Assembly (NCBI GenBank): GCA_903822595.1
Contig: CAIJPS010000014.1
Coordinates: 32,773-96,772 of the forward strand
Source: an uncultured Chlorobiaceae bacterium
GTDB taxonomy: Bacteria > Bacteroidota > Chlorobiia > Chlorobiales > Chlorobiaceae
DNA length: 64,000 nt
Reading direction: 5' to 3'
Under the pieces are notes generated by a model. The model saw only the letters and a list, made by a program, of their open reading frames with translations, had not been told where the DNA came from and did no database searches. This document shows positions 1 to 7,683 of the stretch, one piece after another (positions within the stretch are counted from its first letter, which is position 1; the number at the start of each line of letters is the position of its first letter). A program made the translations under genes and the position numbers.

Positions 1-1
1 C

Positions 2-277
2 TTCGAAGGGCTTGGAGATAACACGGTTCCCTGGAATGTTGCAACCGGAATCGTTATGCTGCTTGCCCGATATATTCCAATCATTCTGCCTCTTGCCATT
101 GCCGGTTCTCTCGCTGCGAAAAAACCGGTTCCGGAAACTGCCGGTACTCTCCGGACCGATACCTTGCTTTTTACCGTCATTATTTTCGGCAGCGTTGTTT
201 TTATCGGAGCACTGCTTTTTCTGCCGGTAGCTGTGCTTGGTCCTGTAGCTGATCATCTTGCAGCATTAAGGTATTGA
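2..277 (+). CDS. kdpA: Potassium-transporting ATPase subunit KdpA, C-terminal fragment cut by window edge
   Basis: Only the last 91 residues are present, read in frame from base 2. KdpA is the K+-selective membrane subunit of the KdpFABC pump. The visible part has the conserved stretch GDNTVPWNVATG followed by hydrophobic helices with the RYIPIILPLAIAGSLA segment, which matches the KdpA C-terminal membrane region. The gene ends in TGA at 275-277 and overlaps or abuts the next kdp reading frame, as in a normal kdp operon. The rest lies upstream of the window, so whether this copy is intact cannot be judged here. The family call is secure; function is doubtful because the partner KdpB/KdpC is damaged. 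Confidence 0.9.
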   Translation, partial: FEGLGDNTVPWNVATGIVMLLARYIPIILPLAIAGSLAAKKPVPETAGTLRTDTLLFTVIIFGSVVFIGALLFLPVAVLGPVADHLAALRY

Positions 278-315
278 GTCAGAATGAAATATCTGAAAGC
301 ATTAATCATAACATC

Positions 316-2079
316 ATGATGAACAGTAATTCCTTTCCGAGCGCCTATGATCAGGCAAAATCCGTGCGCCGTCAGGCGAGAAAAGCATCTATTTTTGAAA
401 AAAAACTGGTGCAGAATGCTCTCAGCCGATCAATAATGATGCTTGATCCGAGGGCAATGGTAAAAAATCCGGTCATGTTTGTCACTGAAGCTGGAGCTTT
501 TCTGACAACGCTTATCGCGGTTTCAAATGCACTGACCGGAGCCGGGCACCAGCTCTATACCGTTGCAGTCATGCTTATCCTGTGGCTTACGGTGATGTTT
601 TCCAATTTTGCTGAAGCTTTGGCGGAAGCTCGTGGCAAAGCACAGACTGACACTCTCAAGAGAACACGACAGAGCACGGTCGCCCGAAGAGTAATAAATG
701 GCAAGGAAGAGTCCGTAAGTTCTGACAATCTGCAGGAGGGCGATCGGGTTATTGTTTTGACAGGCGAAATTATTCCGGGAGATGGAGAGGTAGTCGAGGG
801 TGCCGCCATGGTCGACGAATCGGCTATTACCGGTGAATCAGCGCCGGTTGTGAGAGAGGCTGGCGGCGACCGATCGGGTGTTGTTGGCGGAACAAGAGTC
901 ATCTCTGATCATATTGTCGTGCGTATTTCTGTTTCAGCCGGGCACTCTTTTCTTGATAAAATGATCGCTCTTGTTGAAGGGGCCGTTCGGCAGAAAACTC
1001 CGAATGAGCTGGCGCTGACCGTTACTCTCGCCGGTCTTACCCTTGCATTTTTGATGGTAACCGGTACGCTCTGGCCTATCGGCAGATATTTTGGGATAAT
1101 GCTGCCTGTACCGACGCTGGTTGCTCTTCTTGTCTGTCTTATTCCAACAACTATCGGAGCCCTTCTCTCCGCCATAGGGCTGGCCGGTATGGACCGGGCA
1201 CTTTCAGCCAATGTGCTGGCAAAGAGCGGCAAAGCGGTTGAACTTGCAGGCGATATCGATACCCTTCTGCTCGACAAGACCGGCACGATCACCATAGGTA
1301 ACCGTCAGGCAACGGACTATTTCCCGCTGCCGGGTATCCAGAGGGAGCGCCTTGCTTTGGTCGCAATGAAGGCATCATTCGGTGATCAGACCCCTGAAGG
1401 AAAATCAATTATTGCCCTTGCTGAAGAGATGCTGGGCATAAAGGCTCCTGCCGAAGTTGATGGAAACGTAGTGCCCTTTTCTGCGCAATCCCGAATGAGC
1501 GGCATTGATCTTCCTGATGGTCAGAGTCTGCGCAAGGGTGCGCCGGATACCCTCATCAGTTTTTGTGAAAAACAGGGTGGGAGTGTTTCGGAAAAGCTGC
1601 AGGGGCTGGTTGACGACGTTGCTCGCAAAGGCATGACACCAATTGTCGTTGCGGAAGGAGGTGAACTTCTTGGCAGTGAACTGATTGCCCAGCAGTTTAC
1701 CCGACCGGAATATTTCTGGTCTCGTCCTTCGGCAGTGTCATGGAACGCCGCAGGAGCAGGAGGCAGCAATCTGTCGCCCGCATCGATGGCGGCACGCCAG
1801 AGAACGGAAAAACTGCTTGCTGAACTGGCACTGAAAAAAGGTGAAAAGGTACCTGCTGATCTTGTTACAGCTTCAGGTAGCGGTCTTGACCCCCACATTT
1901 CACTTGCAGCAGCCAAATTTCAGGTGCCGAGAGTTGCTTTTGCGAGGGGCCTCTCCATTGACCAGGTGCTGAGGGTTCTTGATAAACCGGCAAATGGAAA
2001 ATCTATCCTCCCATTTACCAGTGAGTTTCTGGTCAATGTGCTGCAACTCAACAGATCGCTTGACCGACTGAAAAAATAA
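316..2079 (+). pseudogene. kdpB: KdpB'-'KdpC in-frame deletion fusion (K+ pump ATPase, probably inactive)
   Basis: The open frame starts as KdpB, the P-type ATPase subunit: four early membrane helices, the TGES actuator motif, and the phosphorylation motif DKTGTIT (Asp about residue 320). It stays KdpB-like up to about residue 450 (GMTPIVVAEGGE). It then switches within the same frame to the KdpC body (GSELIAQQF, SRPSA, SGLDPHIS, QVPRVA) and runs to the KdpC end. Missing are the KdpB TGDN and GDGxNDAPA hinge motifs, its last membrane helices, and the KdpC N-terminal membrane anchor. The junction is near bases 1663-1677. KdpB is normally about 680 residues and KdpC about 190; this product is 587. 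The start is uncertain: ATG 316 or 319, or TTG 274 overlapping kdpA. A pump lacking these parts should not work, so I treat it as a pseudogene or an assembly deletion. Confidence 0.85.
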
Positions 2080-2115
2080 TTCCGTAAACGAATGGTATCA
2101 AGGGCAGAGAGAGCT

Positions 2116-3792
2116 ATGGATAGCAACAACAGAGCCGACAGTTTTTTGCGTCTCATCCAGCGGTCGCAACGGGGTAAACTCAAGATTTATGTCGGGTACT
2201 GCGCTGGTGTGGGGAAAACCTGGCAGATGCTGCAGGAAGCAAGGCGCCTTAAGGAGAGTGGCATCGACGTGGTTGTCGGCCTTGTAGAAACCCATAAAAG
2301 AAAAGAGACAGAAGCCCTCCTTTCCGGTCTCGACATCATGGCGCGTAAAATCCTGGTTTATCGCGGAATCGAAATTACAGAAATGGATATCGATGCGATT
2401 CTTCAGCGCCGTCCATTTGTTGTGCTTGTCGATGAACTTGCGCATACAAACATTCCCGGAAGCAGGAATTCCAAGCGTTATGAAGATGTTGAAGAAATTC
2501 TTGCTGCCGGTATTCATGTGATTTCGACCATGAACATCCAGCATATCGAGAGCCTTTATGAAACAGTAGAACATGCAACTGGTGTGAAGGTCAAGGAAAG
2601 GGTGCCCGATCGTATGTTGTCGTTGGCCGATCAGCTTGTCAATGTCGATATTACCACCGATGATCTGCGGCAGCGTCTGAGAGAAGGAAAGGTCTATCTT
2701 CCCGGTCATTCGGGAGCTGCACTATCCAACTTTTTCCAACCGGAAAACCTTGAGCAGCTTCGTGAACTTACTCTCAGGGAACTTGCGGCACAGCTTGATT
2801 CGAGGCGTCGTAACCAGTTTCATGATGAATCTGTTTCGAATCCCGACCAGCTTATGGTTTGTCTCAGTTCAAAAACCCGGAATTGTGAAGCAATCCTGCG
2901 CTACGCATCTCGTATAGCAGGACGACTGAACAGAAACTGGTATGCAGTCTATGTTCAAACCCTTTCCGACAATCCAGCCAATATCGATGCGAGGGTACAA
3001 CGGTTACTCTCCAATACCCTTGCCCTTGCCCAGCAACTCGGAGCTACCGTATTTACCTACAAGGGAGATGATGTGGTGAAGACCATTCTGCAGTTTGCAA
3101 GGGAGTATCGTGTCGGACATATCATTATCGGTAATTCAGGACGAAAACTTTTATTTTGGCAGCGCCTTATGGGTCGGCAAACCGTTGTTGAGCAATTAAT
3201 CAGTGAATGCCGGGGCATCAGCGTGATTGTCCTTGATACAAGAGAAGAGGATGCTGTGAAAGAACCAAAAACGCCTGCGCAACTTTTTTCCGGTATTAAG
3301 GAGACTTTTTCGACATCAAAGCAGTTGCAGAATGAATGGAAGGAACCGATTCGGAATGCAAGGGTCCTTTTATGGGAGCGTGTTCTGGAAAAGGAGGATG
3401 CTTTTCGTGAGCTTCTTCACGAATGTTGCTTGGCAAATCCTGGAATTGATGAGGCAAGCGCATTCCAGAGTCTCCTTGAACGGGAAAAACAGGGGGGTAC
3501 ATTTGTCGGGGATGAAATTGCTATTCCTCATGCAAGACTCCATAATCTGAACAAACCGGTTGTTGCTATTGGTGTCAACAAAATTGGTATTTATGATCGG
3601 GAATCAAGCAAAACCGCCAGGATAATCTTCCTGATGCTCTCTCCACTGTCAGATCCGAACAGTCATATCAGGCTTCTTGGAGCTATCAGTAAAATGGCTG
3701 CTGACAGCCAGTGGCGCAGTATGATGCTTCGAGCCGGGAACACAAAAGAGATTCTCCGGATTATAAGGAGCCGCTTGATTTTGTCTCGTTGA
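2116..3792 (+). CDS. KdpD-like sensor protein with USP and PTS EIIA(Ntr/Fru) domain, no histidine kinase
   Basis: The N-terminal ~220 residues are the KdpD cytoplasmic sensor domain, with Walker A (GYCAGVGKT) and a Walker B-like VLVDELAHTN. A universal-stress-protein domain follows (about residues 240-370; IIIGNSGRKLLFW). The C-terminal ~150 residues are a PTS EIIA type-2 domain with the active-site motif AIPHAR (His about residue 472). The transmembrane, HisKA and HATPase parts of normal KdpD (~890 residues) are absent. In E. coli the separate EIIANtr (PtsN) binds KdpD and stimulates it; here the two are one polypeptide. ATG 2092 is an alternative start. ATG 2116 is preferred because it leaves about 19 residues before GKLK, as in E. 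coli KdpD. It follows the kdpBC fusion by 36 bases. Confidence 0.85.
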   Translation: MDSNNRADSFLRLIQRSQRGKLKIYVGYCAGVGKTWQMLQEARRLKESGIDVVVGLVETHKRKETEALLSGLDIMARKILVYRGIEITEMDIDAILQRRPFVVLVDELAHTNIPGSRNSKRYEDVEEILAAGIHVISTMNIQHIESLYETVEHATGVKVKERVPDRMLSLADQLVNVDITTDDLRQRLREGKVYLPGHSGAALSNFFQPENLEQLRELTLRELAAQLDSRRRNQFHDESVSNPDQLMVCLSSKTRNCEAILRYASRIAGRLNRNWYAVYVQTLSDNPANIDARVQRLLSNTLALAQQLGATVFTYKGDDVVKTILQFAREYRVGHIIIGNSGRKLLFWQRLMGRQTVVEQLISECRGISVIVLDTREEDAVKEPKTPAQLFSGIKETFSTSKQLQNEWKEPIRNARVLLWERVLEKEDAFRELLHECCLANPGIDEASAFQSLLEREKQGGTFVGDEIAIPHARLHNLNKPVVAIGVNKIGIYDRESSKTARIIFLMLSPLSDPNSHIRLLGAISKMAADSQWRSMMLRAGNTKEILRIIRSRLILSR

Positions 3793-3893
3793 AATTTTTT
3801 TTTGTTTTGTCTCGGCACTGACCTGGCGATTTGTCTTTGATAGCGGATAAATTTCATGAGACTTTGTGGTAACAGAAAATATTTCGGCTTGCA

Positions 3894-3921
3894 TTGTATT
3901 GCTTGTACAATTTTTTATATT
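3894..3921 (+). promoter_or_regulatory. Candidate sigma70-type promoter of the leuA leader transcript
   Basis: A TTGTAT box (3894-3899) and a TATATT box (3916-3921) are separated by 16 bases. They lie about 48 bases before the leader peptide start. This fits a transcript starting near 3928 that carries the leader and attenuator. It is a pattern match only. Confidence 0.4.
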
Positions 3922-3968
3922 TTGAGCTACGAGTTGTTTGATGAATTATTGAATTTCTGTGCTGACCC

Positions 3969-4055
3969 ATGCGTGTAACGAGCCTGAATAACCTTCTGTC
4001 TGTATTGGCCCTGCTGCTTCTTAGCATAGTGGCCCAGGAGGGAGGTGTCTTTTAG
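3969..4055 (+). CDS. leuL: Leucine-rich leader peptide upstream of leuA (28 aa)
   Basis: ATG 3969 opens a 28-codon frame ending in TAG at 4053. Eight of 28 residues are leucine, with the run LALLLL at codons 13-18, and several more are Val or Ile. It sits just ahead of a rho-independent hairpin and of leuA, the first enzyme of leucine synthesis. This is the classic arrangement for ribosome-mediated attenuation: when Leu-tRNA is scarce the ribosome stalls in the Leu run and an alternative RNA pairing forms. No strong Shine-Dalgarno precedes it. The peptide is hydrophobic, so a chance frame is possible, but position and composition together make the leader reading the best explanation. Confidence 0.6.
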   Translation: MRVTSLNNLLSVLALLLLSIVAQEGGVF

Positions 4056-4090
4056 TTCGTTTTTCAGCCAAAGTGAACATTGTTAAAGCC

Positions 4091-4119
4091 GCCACCTTCG
4101 CAGGGTAGGTGGCTTTTTT
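4091..4119 (+). terminator. Attenuator terminator between leader peptide and leuA
   Basis: GCCACCT (4091-4097) pairs with AGGTGGC (4107-4113) and is followed by six T. It lies before, not after, leuA, so it would stop leader transcripts. GGAGGTG at 4041-4047, at the end of the leader peptide frame, can pair with CACCTTC (4093-4099). That pairing would destroy the terminator stem and is a natural anti-terminator. Confidence 0.65.
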
Positions 4120-4150
4120 CGTTTAAAGGATACAAAAAGAAAAAGGTGTC

Positions 4151-5833
4151 ATGAAAAAAATGAAGTATCAAAAATACGCAGCGTACCCTTCAGTTACTAT
4201 TTCAGCAAGGAGTTGGCCTGACAAGAGCATTACGAAAGCACCGATATGGTGCAGTGTCGATCTTCGTGACGGTAACCAGGCGCTTCCGGTACCAATGAGC
4301 GTGGAAGAAAAAGTCTCCATGTTTCAGCTTCTTGTTTCCATTGGTTTCAAGGAGATCGAGGTGGGCTTTCCTTCAGCTTCAGCTACGGAGTTTGCGTTTG
4401 TTCGGCGGCTGATAGAAGAACATCTTATTCCTGATGATGTTACGATTCAGGTGCTGACCCAGGCGCGGGAGCACCTTATTCGCAAGACGTTTGATGCCAT
4501 AGACGGAGCGAAACATGCGATAGTTCACCTTTATAATTCGACGTCGACTCTGCAGCGGAATGTGGTCTTTCGTAAAAACCGGGAGGAGATCAAGGCTATT
4601 GCTGTTGAGGGAACAGCGCTTGTCCGACGCCTGAAGGATGAGTGTCGTAATGCGGGTATCCGTTTCGAGTACAGCCCTGAAAGCTTTACTGGTACGGAGC
4701 TCGATTATGCGCTGGATGTCTGTCATGCGGTTTTGGATACCTGGGGAGCCACGGCGGATGAAAAAATCATTCTGAACCTGCCTTCAACGGTTGAAATGTC
4801 GTCACCGAATATGTACGCCGACCGGATCGAGTGGTTCTGCCACAACATCAAGGCGAGGGATGCCGTCCTGATCAGCGTTCATGCCCATAATGACCGCGGA
4901 ACTGCCGTTGCTACTGCTGAATTGGCTTTGATGGCCGGTGCCGACCGTGTTGAGGGGGCCTTGTTTGGCAATGGTGAGCGGTGTGGTAATATGGATATCG
5001 TGACTATGGCGCTGAACCTCTTTACTCAGGGTATTGATCCTGAACTTGATTTTTCTGATCTTCCCCGCATACGCGAGGTCTATCGCCGTTGTACCCGCAT
5101 GGATATTCATTCCCGTCATCCTTATGCAGGGGAGCTGGTTTATACGGCTTTTTCCGGTTCGCACCAGGATGCAATCAGCAAGGGGATGAAAGCGCAGCCA
5201 CTTTCGCCGGGTGGCTTGTGGGCGGTTCCCTATCTGCCGATTGACCCACGGGATGTTGGTTGCAACTATGAGGCTATTGTGCGTATCAACAGTCAGTCTG
5301 GCAAGGGTGGTGTGGCCTATGTGCTTGATCAGGAGTATGGCCTCCAGATACCGAAATGGATGCAGCCTGATTTTGCTGAATCGGTACAGGCTGTTGCGGA
5401 TACCACTGGTGTGGAGTTGTCGGTGGAGCAGATCAATGAGCTGTTTCATGCAGAATATGTGAAACTGCGCGAGCCGGTTACCCTCAAGAAGTGCCATATC
5501 AGTTGGGATGACGAGGAGCCGCGGCGTCAAGATGAAGAGGATACCACCATAAACTGCGTTGTGCAGACCAGAGAGCGGGAGTTCAGCTTTGAGGCACAGG
5601 GAAACGGCCCTCTTGATGCATTTGTGAAGGGATTTATCAGGGAGAGTGGTCTTGATTTCAGTGTTGACGAGTATGCCGAACATGCTATCGGGCGCAGTGC
5701 CGGAGCTCTTGCCATAGCTTATATCAAAATTGGCTGTGCCGATGGACGGGTTTCTTTTGGAGCCGGTATCGATTCGAATATTAGTCTTGCCTCAATCAAG
5801 GCAACGGTCAGTGCGCTGAACAGACTGCCGTAA
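4151..5833 (+). CDS. leuA: 2-isopropylmalate synthase, long (LeuA2-type) form
   Basis: This enzyme condenses acetyl-CoA with 2-oxoisovalerate, the committed step of leucine synthesis. The 560-residue length and the start (AAYPSVTISARSWP) fit the longer LeuA form known from actinobacteria rather than the E. coli form. Visible motifs are SVDLRDGNQAL at the active-site entrance and the metal/catalytic motif VHAHNDRGTAVA, followed by GNGERCGN. The C-terminal ~140 residues form the LeuA dimer/allosteric domain, which normally senses leucine. AAAGGT at 4142-4147 is a good ribosome site for ATG 4151. The gene stands alone behind a leader peptide and attenuator and ends at a strong hairpin. Regulation at both transcript and enzyme level is therefore likely. 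Confidence 0.95.
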   Translation: MKKMKYQKYAAYPSVTISARSWPDKSITKAPIWCSVDLRDGNQALPVPMSVEEKVSMFQLLVSIGFKEIEVGFPSASATEFAFVRRLIEEHLIPDDVTIQVLTQAREHLIRKTFDAIDGAKHAIVHLYNSTSTLQRNVVFRKNREEIKAIAVEGTALVRRLKDECRNAGIRFEYSPESFTGTELDYALDVCHAVLDTWGATADEKIILNLPSTVEMSSPNMYADRIEWFCHNIKARDAVLISVHAHNDRGTAVATAELALMAGADRVEGALFGNGERCGNMDIVTMALNLFTQGIDPELDFSDLPRIREVYRRCTRMDIHSRHPYAGELVYTAFSGSHQDAISKGMKAQPLSPGGLWAVPYLPIDPRDVGCNYEAIVRINSQSGKGGVAYVLDQEYGLQIPKWMQPDFAESVQAVADTTGVELSVEQINELFHAEYVKLREPVTLKKCHISWDDEEPRRQDEEDTTINCVVQTREREFSFEAQGNGPLDAFVKGFIRESGLDFSVDEYAEHAIGRSAGALAIAYIKIGCADGRVSFGAGIDSNISLASIKATVSALNRLP

Positions 5834-5845
5834 CTTTATGCATTC

Positions 5846-5885
5846 AAGCGGTAACACCTTTTTTTTGAGTTGTTACCGCTTGTTT
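5846..5885 (+). terminator. Rho-independent terminator of leuA
   Basis: An 11-base perfect stem (5846-5856 with 5871-5881) encloses a T-rich loop. GTTTT follows. It begins 12 bases after the leuA stop codon. Confidence 0.8.
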
Positions 5886-5980
5886 TCCATCGTTGGAACG
5901 GCGCAAACCTTTTTGAATCTTTTAAAAGAGAGGCTCACCATCGCTATTGTTGCCGGCTATTCTTTTCTCGTGATGGATTG

Positions 5981-6151
5981 TCAGGCTTTTGCCTGTCGCT
6001 GTTCCTGAAGTATCATAAAGATTGCAAAAGCAGCACCGGGTAACCATCCGAGCAGTGTCAGAAGCCCGGTCAGCATCACCGTTCCGGCCTCTTTGTTCGT
6101 AACTGATGCGGGAGGAAGAATAACAGCAAGAATCCATCTGCGAATATCCAT
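5981..6151 (-). CDS. Pmp3/YqaE family small membrane protein (56 aa)
   Basis: Minus-strand ATG at 6151 gives a 56-residue protein with two hydrophobic helices. The family pattern is clear: WILAVILPP near the start, then LLTLLGWLPGAAFAIFMIL. Pmp3/YqaE proteins are tiny inner-membrane proteins linked to salt, cold and membrane-potential stress, with no known enzymatic role. GGAG lies 7 bases upstream of the start. A longer minus-strand frame starting at 6164 overlaps it in another register but has no family character and is rejected. The gene is convergent with leuA. Its place next to the kdp remnants is suggestive of ion stress but may be chance. Confidence 0.85.
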   Translation of the reverse strand: MDIRRWILAVILPPASVTNKEAGTVMLTGLLTLLGWLPGAAFAIFMILQEQRQAKA

Positions 6152-6827
6152 TGTCGTGCTCCATTTTTTTTATGAAATATTCTGAATTTAATACTTAAAC
6201 TGACAACAAGCAATGCAAAAACTGCATCTGGAAGTTCTGTTTGTATCGTTTTGCGATGGTATTTCTTGTATTTTAATTCTAAAATTGTAAATTGAAATCC
6301 CTTCAGAAATAATCCTGAGTAAAAAGTGTGCTCTTGATTTGTTGAACATAAATAGAAAAAACTTGCTTAATAAAGTTCATCCCGACGTGGTTTTGGATGA
6401 TGTTGATGAGGTCATTGACGAGCCGAATTTTAATAACCACAATACCTCTCCAGATCCACCCAGTCCGTATGCCGACCTTGAAAAAAAGTATCGCAAGAAT
6501 CGGTTTAACAAAAACAGAAGCAAAACTCCTTCCGATCTTTTCGGCGTAAACGGTGCTGGTAAGCATCCTGTTTCGAAAAGTGCGGACGGAAACAGACTGC
6601 AGAAAAGAAAACCGAAAAAGAAGGCTTTTTCAAAGGTCTCCCGAGTTACTTCCGGCAAACGCAACCCTTAGAGTTTCAGGTAGTGCGCTGTTTTCGAAAT
6701 TTTTTGCCGGCAAGGTAACGTTGCTGGTGGTGTTGAGGTTTTGCGTTTTTTTTGAACAACAGTGATTGCTCAAAGACGGTATTGTTGTGCAATACGGTTG
6801 TGTGATGGCGGTAAAACCGGACTCTTT
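6152..6827. other. Stretch without a convincing gene
   Basis: This AT-rich region has open frames on both strands: plus 6339-6671 (TTG start, basic and Asn/Lys/Pro-rich) and minus 6303-6566 (hydrophobic). Neither has a ribosome site, a clear start codon or a recognisable family. The plus frame is the more regular, and a disordered basic protein cannot be excluded. Promoters for the flanking pmp3-like gene and glpQ-like gene should lie here. Confidence 0.4.
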
Positions 6828-7658
6828 ATGGCGTTTGAAATACAGGCCCATCGCGGAGGAAGGACGCAGTTTCCTGAAAATTCCCTGCAGGCCTTCTGTC
6901 ATGCGGTTGCTCTTGGTATCAGGGTTCTGGAGCTTGATGTTGTGGTCTCGAAAGATCATCAGATTGTTGTTTCTCATGATCCCTGGCTTTCCGCACCTCT
7001 TTGTTCTGACCCTCACGGTCACCCTCTGAGCACGGAAGATCGATTCCGTTATATTTTGTACGATATGGTGTATGCCGATATTGCCACATTTGATTGCGGT
7101 TTGCCCCATACATCTTTTCCCGGACAGGTGCGTGTTGCCACCATCAAGCCTCTTCTTTCAACGGTATTCAGGGAGTTAGAGGGATATATGGTATCAATGG
7201 GCATGAAGGGCAGTGTTACCTATAATCTTGAAATAAAGTCGTGGCCTGACAAGACGGGGATTTTTCATCCACCGCCAGCGCGATATGCGGCGCTTGTTCT
7301 TCAGCTTGTTGAAGCTGCGGGGTTATCGTTACGTGTCAGGATACAGTCTTTTGATTATTTGCTGCTTCGAGAGGCGTGGAGGCTGAACCCGTTGCTTTGC
7401 TACGGCTTTTTGATTGACGAAGCGAAAGATATGGATCGGATTTTGTGTGAACTCGACTTTCTTCCTCGCTATGTCAATCCCCATTTTTCTCTTGTTGACC
7501 GAGAGATGAGGGACGCTCTTCATGAGCAGGGCATCGGGATGATACCCTGGACGGTGAACAGGACGGAAGAGATGCTGGCCATGGAACAAATTGGTGCAGA
7601 AGGCATTATCACCGATTATCCGGAACGTGCCATTGCTCTTTTTGGTGTGCCTGAGTAA
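6828..7658 (+). CDS. Glycerophosphodiester phosphodiesterase
   Basis: A GDPD TIM-barrel enzyme that hydrolyses glycerophosphodiesters to glycerol-3-phosphate and an alcohol, recycling phospholipid head groups. The N-terminus carries the defining motifs AHRGGRTQFPENSLQAF, ELDVV and VSHDPW, which hold the two catalytic His and the metal-binding acidic residues. The C-terminus has PWTVN and ITDYPE, also typical. There is no signal peptide, so it should be cytoplasmic. The frame is open 22 codons further upstream, but ATG 6828 places the barrel start correctly and gives 276 residues, a normal length. It converges on batD with 25 bases between the stops. Confidence 0.92.
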   Translation: MAFEIQAHRGGRTQFPENSLQAFCHAVALGIRVLELDVVVSKDHQIVVSHDPWLSAPLCSDPHGHPLSTEDRFRYILYDMVYADIATFDCGLPHTSFPGQVRVATIKPLLSTVFRELEGYMVSMGMKGSVTYNLEIKSWPDKTGIFHPPPARYAALVLQLVEAAGLSLRVRIQSFDYLLLREAWRLNPLLCYGFLIDEAKDMDRILCELDFLPRYVNPHFSLVDREMRDALHEQGIGMIPWTVNRTEEMLAMEQIGAEGIITDYPERAIALFGVPE

Positions 7659-7683
7659 TATTGTTGTGGTTTTTTTTCCTGTT

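Noticed and set aside
3649..3894. Short minus-strand frames at the end of the KdpD-like gene
   Set aside because: Antisense to the conserved EIIA domain and AT-rich intergenic DNA; no supporting signals.
4802..5683. Minus-strand frame of 293 codons within leuA
   Set aside because: An antisense shadow of a clearly conserved gene; no family similarity.
5922..6164. Minus-strand open frame of 80 codons
   Set aside because: It overlaps the Pmp3/YqaE gene in another register, is Cys/Ser-rich without family pattern, and its ATG is only an out-of-frame neighbour of the real start.
6339..6671. Plus-strand frame of 110 codons, basic and Asn/Pro-rich
   Set aside because: TTG start without ribosome site, no family, and an equally open frame on the other strand; too weak to call.
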